This document shows, piece after piece, positions 58,965-64,000 of a stretch of DNA of 64,000 nt. Both the position numbers and the translations under genes were made by a program. The stretch lies in the NCBI RefSeq assembly GCF_029625335.1, contig NZ_CP121111.1:1860001-1924000 (forward strand). Reading direction: 5' to 3'. Within the stretch, counting starts at the first letter, position 1, and every line of letters begins with the position of its first letter. The DNA comes from Flavobacterium nitratireducens. GTDB taxonomy: Bacteria > Bacteroidota > Bacteroidia > Flavobacteriales > Flavobacteriaceae. Under the pieces are notes generated by a model, which saw only the letters and a list, made by a program, of their open reading frames with translations, was not told where the DNA came from and did not search any database.

Positions 58965-59942
58965 CTATCGCTGCTCAAAACCTAATTTTTCTCGTACTCT
59001 GGCTAAAACACCATCAGCTACAGCCGAAGCTTTCTCAGCTCCAATTTTCAATAGCGCATCCACTTCCTGAAGATTGTTGATATAGTAGTGGTACTTTTCT
59101 CTCTCTGTTTTGAATTTCTCGCAGATTAACTCAAACAAAGCTTGTTTGGCATGACCATAACCATAATTTCCAGCTAAATAATTAGCACGCATAGTTGCAA
59201 TTTGCTCTTCATTGGCTAATAAAGAATAAATCGCAAAAGCATTACAGGTATCCGGATTTTTTGGTGCTTCAAGTGGTGTACTATCCGTTTCAATACTCAT
59301 TACCTGCTTGCGCAAAGATTTATCGTCAAGAAAAATATTAATGATATTATTAGCCGATTTACTCATTTTTCCACCATTGGTACCCGGAATTAACATACTA
59401 TCATCCTGAATTTTAGCTTCAGGCAATACGAATGTCTCCCCCATTTGATGGTTGAAACGAGAAGCTACATCACGTGTCATTTCTAAATGCTGCAATTGGT
59501 CTTTTCCTACCGGAACAAATTCAGCATCATACAATAAAATATCTGCCGCCATCAACATTGGATACGAAAACAAACCTGCATTCACATCGTCTAATCGATC
59601 GGCTTTATCTTTAAATGAATGTGCCAATGTCAACCTTTGATACGGAAAGAAACAGCTCAAATACCAAGACAATTCTGCTGTTTTTGGTACATCAGACTGT
59701 CTGTAGAAAACTACCTTATTCACATCTAATCCAAAAGCTAGCCAAGCAGCCGCAACACTATACGTATTATTTCTTAAAACTTCTCCGTTTTTTATTTGGG
59801 TTACCGAATGTAAATCGGCAATAAAAAGAAAAGATTCATTTGCTGAATGATTAGACAATTGAATTGCCGGAATAATTGCTCCTAGTAAGTTCCCTAAATG
59901 TGGAGTCCCAGTACTTTGAACTCCCGTAAGTATTTTTGCCAT
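58965..59942 (-). CDS. trpS: Tryptophan--tRNA ligase
   Basis: TrpRS charges tRNA-Trp. The 325-residue class I enzyme has the HIGH-like GTPHLGNLLGAIIP, KMSKS as GKMSKSANNI, and the family segment ELSWYLSCFFPYQRL. The length is normal. A conserved-type hairpin follows the stop, and the 5' side is repeat-rich. Confidence 0.96.
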   Translation of the reverse strand: MAKILTGVQSTGTPHLGNLLGAIIPAIQLSNHSANESFLFIADLHSVTQIKNGEVLRNNTYSVAAAWLAFGLDVNKVVFYRQSDVPKTAELSWYLSCFFPYQRLTLAHSFKDKADRLDDVNAGLFSYPMLMAADILLYDAEFVPVGKDQLQHLEMTRDVASRFNHQMGETFVLPEAKIQDDSMLIPGTNGGKMSKSANNIINIFLDDKSLRKQVMSIETDSTPLEAPKNPDTCNAFAIYSLLANEEQIATMRANYLAGNYGYGHAKQALFELICEKFKTEREKYHYYINNLQEVDALLKIGAEKASAVADGVLARVREKLGFEQR

Positions 59943-59975
59943 TATAATGTATTTCTAAAGCTGTATTCTTGATTT

Positions 59976-60066
59976 AACGCAAAGTTTACAAAGATTTCGC
60001 AAAGTTCACAAAGTTTATGTTCTTTTTCTACCGCAAAGAAAGCAAAGTTTTTTGCAAAGTTCGCAG
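59976..60066. repeat. CGCAAAG repeat block, left of the GxxExxY gene
   Basis: At least five CGCAAAG/GCAAAG words in about 90 bp, including ACCGCAAAG at ~60030. Direction is opposite to the block at 60456-60502. Confidence 0.7.
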
Positions 60067-60077
60067 TATTAACATTT

Positions 60078-60455
60078 TTATAAATTATTAACTACTCTTC
60101 TTATACCGTCTTTCAATAGAATTTCATTAAAATTAATACGTAATCCAAGTTTAAAATTACCCAACTTTAAATAAGTCAAAGTCTGAGCAAGATGAATTAC
60201 ATCCAAAGCTTCAACACTTTTAAGTTCAATTACTAATTTATTTTCAACTAACAAATCAACTCTATAACCGCAATCCAATTTTACCTCTTCAAAAATTACG
60301 GGCAAAGCCTTTTCTTTCTCAACAAAAAAACCTGCTTTGTTAATTTTATAAAACAGACACTCTTTATATGCATTCTCCAAAAAACCAGGCCCAAGTGCTT
60401 TGTGCACCTCTATTGCAAAACCAATAACTTTTTTAGAAATTTCATTTTCTGTCAT
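60078..60455 (-). CDS. GxxExxY protein (PD-(D/E)XK-like nuclease fold)
   Basis: The 125-residue protein has the name-giving motif GFLENAY at about residues 24-30 and a PD-(D/E)XK-like core: GYRVDLLVENKLVIELKS, with Asp, Glu and Lys in order. The family is widespread in Bacteroidota, function unknown. The gene is flanked by CGCAAAG repeats in inverted orientation, and its start codon abuts one block. Mobility or self-propagation with the repeats is a hypothesis. Confidence 0.85.
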   Translation of the reverse strand: MTENEISKKVIGFAIEVHKALGPGFLENAYKECLFYKINKAGFFVEKEKALPVIFEEVKLDCGYRVDLLVENKLVIELKSVEALDVIHLAQTLTYLKLGNFKLGLRINFNEILLKDGIRRVVNNL

Positions 60456-60502
60456 CTTTGCTTTTTTTACTTTGCGAAAAAACTTTAAAAACTTTGCGGT
60501 TA
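60456..60502. repeat. CGCAAAG repeat block, right of the GxxExxY gene (inverted)
   Basis: CTTTGC...CTTTGCG...CTTTGCGGTTAAA is the reverse complement of the left-hand block's type and begins right at the gene start. Confidence 0.7.
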
Positions 60503-60551
60503 AATCCTACCAAATTTAATTGATTTTAAACAATAATTCCTTTTGAATCCT

Positions 60552-60559
60552 TATTTTTG
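60552..60559 (+). promoter_or_regulatory. -7 box (TATTTTTG) for plsC
   Basis: TATTTTTG fits TAnnTTTG but ends only 5 bp before the ATG at 60565. If used, the mRNA would be leaderless or nearly so. Confidence 0.35.
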
Positions 60560-60564
60560 AACCT

Positions 60565-61311
60565 ATGAAGAGCATCAAAATAATTTTATGGATTTTATGG
60601 CGCATTTGGTTTTACATCCTTATGGCTGTACCCATATTAGCATTTTTCCCTATTTTAATTCTAACTATTTTATCTGAAAAAGGATATCCTTATTTTTTTA
60701 AAATAGCCAGAATTTGGGCCAAATTCATTCTTCTTGGCATGGGTTTTCATTACAAAGTAGAACGTGAAGAAAGCATTGACCCTAAAAAAAGTTATATGAT
60801 TGTGGCCAATCATACTTCGATGACGGATATTATGTTAATGCTGGCTGTTGTCAAAAATCCTTTTGTATTTGTAGGCAAACAGGAATTGGCTAAAATTCCG
60901 ATTTTTGGTTTTTTCTACAAAAGAACCTGCATTTTAGTCGATCGTAAAAATTCGCAAAGCCGAATGGCTGTTTTTACGAAAGCGCACAAAAGAATTGAAC
61001 GTGGACTGAGTGTTTGCATCTTTCCAGAAGGAGGTGTTCCTGATGACGAATCAGTCATTTTAGACCATTTTAAAGAAGGCGCTTTTAAATTGGCCGTTCA
61101 ACATCAAATTCCCATTTTACCAATCACATTTGCAGACAACAAAAAACGATTTCCTTATACCATTTTTGCTGGTTCTCCAGGCATCATGCGTGTAAAAATC
61201 CATAAACTAGTTGAAACCAAAGGCAAAGACGAATCAGATAGAAAAGAAATCAGGGAAGCTGTTAGAAATACTATTTACAATCAGCTTTTAATTTTTGAAA
61301 AACAAACTTAA
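60565..61311 (+). CDS. plsC: 1-acyl-sn-glycerol-3-phosphate acyltransferase
   Basis: PlsC acylates lysophosphatidic acid in phospholipid synthesis at the inner membrane. The 248-residue protein has an N-terminal membrane segment (LWRIWFYILMAVPILAFFPI), the NHTSMTD motif (HxxxxD), the FVGKQEL block, FPEGGVPDD and the PILPITFADN strand. The length and motif order are standard. A weak hairpin follows. Confidence 0.93.
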   Translation: MKSIKIILWILWRIWFYILMAVPILAFFPILILTILSEKGYPYFFKIARIWAKFILLGMGFHYKVEREESIDPKKSYMIVANHTSMTDIMLMLAVVKNPFVFVGKQELAKIPIFGFFYKRTCILVDRKNSQSRMAVFTKAHKRIERGLSVCIFPEGGVPDDESVILDHFKEGAFKLAVQHQIPILPITFADNKKRFPYTIFAGSPGIMRVKIHKLVETKGKDESDRKEIREAVRNTIYNQLLIFEKQT

Positions 61312-61331
61312 AACTAATCACAAAAAAAAGA

Positions 61332-61347
61332 CTGTCTTTTCAGACAG
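61332..61347. terminator. Hairpin between plsC and a lipoprotein gene
   Basis: CTGTCT (61332-61337) pairs with AGACAG (61342-61347) with T-rich sequence after. Confidence 0.6.
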
Positions 61348-61373
61348 CCTTTTATCAAATAAATAAAACCATT

Positions 61374-61799
61374 TTAGTTTGGAGTAGTAGCCGCAGCTAC
61401 AACAACTTCCACATTTTCAAACGTATCCTCTCCTGCAGAATTTTCTCCTTTATAAAACTTAAAAGTATAAGTTCCCGCTGTTAGAGGCGAAAAATTAAAA
61501 GAAACTTCTGTAAGCGCAGGTGTTGAATTATCTGCGCAAGTTTCACCTACCTTTACAGATGAATGAATACCTATTGTTCTTGTATTATTTTCTGAATAAT
61601 AATAAATGCCACTGTAAATATGACAAGGGGTAGGTTTTTTGTATTTCAACTTGATTTCGTGAGATTGACCTACTTTAAAGGTTTCAGGTAATGTATAACT
61701 TTCTACAGGCAGAACCATATAATTATACCTATCTCCTTCATCTAAACTACAACTTAAAAAAGTAGTCATTAAAACTAATAGCAATGCAATTTTTTTCAT
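61374..61799 (-). CDS. Hypothetical lipoprotein
   Basis: The 141-residue protein has a lipoprotein signal (MTTFLSCSLDE). The mature part is beta-rich (EIKLKYKKPTPCHIYSGIYY) with two cysteines (PCHIY and GETCADN). No family is recognised. I start it at MKKIALLLV (61799). It is convergent with plsC and downstream of recA on the same strand. Confidence 0.65.
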   Translation of the reverse strand: MKKIALLLVLMTTFLSCSLDEGDRYNYMVLPVESYTLPETFKVGQSHEIKLKYKKPTPCHIYSGIYYYSENNTRTIGIHSSVKVGETCADNSTPALTEVSFNFSPLTAGTYTFKFYKGENSAGEDTFENVEVVVAAATTPN

Positions 61800-61917
61800 T
61801 TTATAATTTTTTATGTTAATCATGATTCATTAACTAGACTACTAAACCATAAAAAGGTTGCTTCTTTCAATACATTTTTTTTCAAATAAAATTCGCAATG
61901 CCTTGTAGAAACAAAAA

Positions 61918-61942
61918 AATGCCCAGTATAAACCAGGCATTT
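61918..61942 (-). terminator. Hairpin after recA
   Basis: AAATGCC-type left arm near 61918-61923 pairs with GGCATTT (61936-61942), downstream of the recA stop on the minus strand. Confidence 0.5.
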
Positions 61943-61968
61943 CTAATAAATTCTATTATTGAATTGAA

Positions 61969-62976
61969 TTAATTATCAGCTAATTCTTTGATTCTTGATT
62001 TGATTTTTTCTTCTAATTCGTCAGCTAATTCAGGATTGTCTTTAATTAACGATTTCACAGCGTCGCGACCTTGCCCTAACTTCGTTTCTCCATAGCTAAA
62101 CCAAGAACCTGATTTTTTAACAATTTCGAATTCTACTGCTAAATCCAAAATTTCTCCCGTTTTAGACACACCTTCACCGTACATAATATCAAATTCAGCA
62201 ACTTTAAACGGAGGTGCTACTTTATTCTTAACGATTTTCACTTTGGTTCTGTTACCTAAAACATTTTCACCATCTTTAATTTGTGTAGAACGACGGATAT
62301 CTAAACGAACAGAGGCATAGAATTTCAAGGCATTACCTCCCGTTGTTGTCTCTGGACTTCCAAACATTACTCCAATTTTATCTCTTAATTGGTTAATGAA
62401 GAATACGGTACAATTTGTTTTACTAATCGTAGCGGTCAATTTTCTTAAGGCTTGCGACATCAATCGAGCGTGTAATCCCATTTTAGAGTCACCCATTTCG
62501 CCCTCAATCTCACTTTTTGGAGTCAAAGCTGCAACAGAGTCAATTACCACAATATCAATAGCACCCGAACGAATTAAATTTTCGGCAATTTCTAAAGCTT
62601 GCTCTCCGTTATCGGGTTGCGAAATGATTAAATTTTCGATATCAACACCTAATTTTTCAGCATAATTTCTATCAAAAGCATGTTCCGCATCAATAAAAGC
62701 GGCAATACCGCCTGCTTTTTGAGCTTCGGCGATAGCATGAAGTGTTAAGGTTGTTTTTCCTGAAGATTCTGGTCCGTAAATTTCAATAATTCTTCCTTTT
62801 GGATAACCACCTACTCCTAGTGCTAAATCTACCCCTAGAGAACCTGAAGAAATGGTTTCTACTTCTTCAATGGCTTTATCCCCCATTTTCATAACCGTAC
62901 CTTTTCCGTAGGTTTTATCCAGTTTATCAAGGGTAAGCTGTAATGCTTTCAATTTGGCTTCTTTCTCTGTACTCAT
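61969..62976 (-). CDS. recA: Recombinase RecA
   Basis: RecA pairs single-stranded with homologous duplex DNA and triggers the SOS response. The 335-residue protein shows Walker [10 protein letters not shown], Walker [13 protein letters not shown], the L1/L2 loops ([30 protein letters not shown]) split by the NQ motif, and a C-terminal domain. The acidic tail is short. Length and N-terminus ([19 protein letters not shown]) are typical. Confidence 0.97.
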   Translation of the reverse strand: MSTEKEAKLKALQLTLDKLDKTYGKGTVMKMGDKAIEEVETISSGSLGVDLALGVGGYPKGRIIEIYGPESSGKTTLTLHAIAEAQKAGGIAAFIDAEHAFDRNYAEKLGVDIENLIISQPDNGEQALEIAENLIRSGAIDIVVIDSVAALTPKSEIEGEMGDSKMGLHARLMSQALRKLTATISKTNCTVFFINQLRDKIGVMFGSPETTTGGNALKFYASVRLDIRRSTQIKDGENVLGNRTKVKIVKNKVAPPFKVAEFDIMYGEGVSKTGEILDLAVEFEIVKKSGSWFSYGETKLGQGRDAVKSLIKDNPELADELEEKIKSRIKELADN

Positions 62977-63155
62977 CTTCTATTTCGCTTTTCTATCGTT
63001 AAATTATTCTATTTTTCTACTAATTAGAAAATTACAAAGCCTTTACGTTCTTCCTAATTTTTATTAGTTTTTAATTTTTAAGGTTCGTAAAAATACTTCT
63101 TTTTTTGATGTTATTTTTCAGTTTGAAAAAAATTTAGAATCAAAAAAATAAAATT

Positions 63156-63671
63156 TTATGTAAATAAGGCTTTCAACTCTGTTGCTTCGCTAGGTTTCAT
63201 TTTTCCTGCTAATACTAAACTCAATTGTTTGCGTCTTAAAGCAGCATCGTAACGTTGTTTTTCTAATTCGGTTTCAGGGATAATAGGAGCTACTTCTACT
63301 GGTTTTCCATTTTGATCTACTGCCACAAAAGTGTAAATCGCTTCGTTTGCCTTAGTCTTTACACCTGATTCTCTATCCTCCACCCAAACATCAATATAAA
63401 CTTCCATAGAGCTCCTAAAAGCGCGGGAAACCTTTGCCTCAATAGTCACTACACTTCCTAAAGAAATAGCCTTAGTAAAAGCCACATGATTCACCGAAGC
63501 TGTTACGGTAATACATCTGGAATGTCTTTGACCAGCAATACTGGCCGCACGATCCATTCGTGCTAATAATTCTCCTCCAAATAAATTATGGATATGATTG
63601 GTTTCACTAGGCAAAACCAAATCGGTTAATATCGTTAAGGATTCTGATGGATGTTTAGGAGTTAAAGACAT
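63156..63671 (-). CDS. Acyl-CoA thioesterase (hotdog fold)
   Basis: The 171-residue protein has a hotdog-fold core: HNLFGGELLARMDRAASIAG, CITVTASVNHVAFTKAI with the catalytic Asn/His region, and VYIDVWVEDRESG. It resembles YciA/BACH-type enzymes that hydrolyse acyl-CoAs in the cytoplasm. It stands between recA (179 bp) and the small membrane protein gene (16 bp), which it follows on the same strand. Confidence 0.92.
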   Translation of the reverse strand: MSLTPKHPSESLTILTDLVLPSETNHIHNLFGGELLARMDRAASIAGQRHSRCITVTASVNHVAFTKAISLGSVVTIEAKVSRAFRSSMEVYIDVWVEDRESGVKTKANEAIYTFVAVDQNGKPVEVAPIIPETELEKQRYDAALRRKQLSLVLAGKMKPSEATELKALFT

Positions 63672-63687
63672 AGCTTGATGTAAAAAA

Positions 63688-63978
63688 TTAGTTTAACCAA
63701 TATACCGCCATAACTGCGGGTATGTAATAAATAACGATGGTTCTTGCTCCATCATAATCTTTGGCCAATCGCTGACCAAAAAGCATCATCAATAAAGTAA
63801 TACATGAAAATACGGCACCATAAAAACCAAAGATTCTTCCATTATTTACGTACAATTCGATACAACCCACAAAACACAAAATTGTTGAAATTAACTCCAT
63901 AATTACCAAATTAATTAAAGCTAATTTAACATGATTCTTTAAAATTGTTTTTGCAAAATGCCCTTTTAACCAAGTCAT
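63688..63978 (-). CDS. Small membrane protein, function unknown
   Basis: The 96-residue protein has three hydrophobic segments (LALINLVIMELISTILCFVGC, FYGAVFSCITLLMMLFG, TIVIYYIPAVMAVYWL). No family is recognised. An ATG at 63978 fits, but the frame stays open to the right edge of the window, so a longer N-terminus is possible. It is probably co-transcribed with the thioesterase gene 16 bp away. Confidence 0.6.
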   Translation of the reverse strand: MTWLKGHFAKTILKNHVKLALINLVIMELISTILCFVGCIELYVNNGRIFGFYGAVFSCITLLMMLFGQRLAKDYDGARTIVIYYIPAVMAVYWLN

Positions 63979-64000
63979 GTTATCTTGCCAATAAAATAAT

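Overview
The window looks like chromosome from a Flavobacterium-type member of the Bacteroidota. The evidence is low GC with long A/T tracts, repeated TAnnTTTG-like -7 promoter boxes, and lineage-typical genes (an OlsF-like ornithine-lipid acyltransferase, an HU/SPOR-domain protein, a DUF4286 protein, a NRAMP-Usp fusion, a TonB receptor, a CrtY-type lycopene cyclase). I see no rRNA, tRNA, CRISPR array, prophage or complete insertion sequence. Most of it is core chromosome with a few accessory patches.

Layout. 1-2.5 kb: end of an esterase-like gene, then radA. 2.5-7.4 kb: a leftward operon (GNAT/nitrilase fusion, DinB protein, zinc-finger protein, M28 peptidase). 7.6-12.8 kb: ssb, a Lys-rich mini-protein, ferritin, HAD phosphatase, a broken EamA transporter, metG. 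13-22.8 kb: two uncharacterised proteins, a decayed histidine kinase, serS, a TPR protein, a DUF4286 protein, ksgA-mgtE, proC. 22.9-24.5 kb: a dead GH43 gene and a 558-bp gap that may hold a tiny transcription unit. 24.5-35.4 kb: dehydrogenase, TM2 protein, OlsF, xth, OmpA lipoprotein, aldo-keto reductase, GT51 transglycosylase, SDR, EamA transporter. 35.4-45.4 kb: SCO protein and a metal block (feoA, feoB, FeoB-associated peptide, DtxR/MntR regulator, NRAMP-Usp transporter, TonB receptor, thioredoxin-like protein), ending in lycopene cyclase. 45.4-48.1 kb: bacilliredoxin, a repeat-rich spacer and a U32 protein. 48.2-54.9 kb: a solitary OLD-family nuclease and a damaged polysaccharide locus (GH2, truncated beta-helix protein, AraC regulator). 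55-64 kb: TlpA-like protein, HU/SPOR protein, dprA, lipoproteins, trpS, a GxxExxY nuclease between inverted repeats, plsC, recA, a thioesterase and a small membrane protein.

Two features cut across the window. First, twelve genes carry frameshifts or internal stops. Most frameshifts are single-base losses in A/T runs, and they hit housekeeping genes (ksgA, mgtE, feoB) as well as accessory ones. Uncorrected sequencing indels probably explain many; the kinase, GH43 and AraC genes also contain nonsense codons and may be decaying. Second, spacers hold several families of short inverted repeats (CGCAAAG, ACCATTAAG and ACCGAAAATTCGC types, plus a four-hairpin cassette).

The most notable points are the in-frame beta-helix::GH2 join at 52537, the GxxExxY gene enclosed by inverted CGCAAAG repeats, the four-hairpin cassette that supplies the C-terminus of the DUF4286 protein, the stand-alone OLD nuclease, a palindrome between the NRAMP and TonB-receptor genes, and the serine-less esterase. 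No wholly new multi-gene system can be proven from sequence alone.
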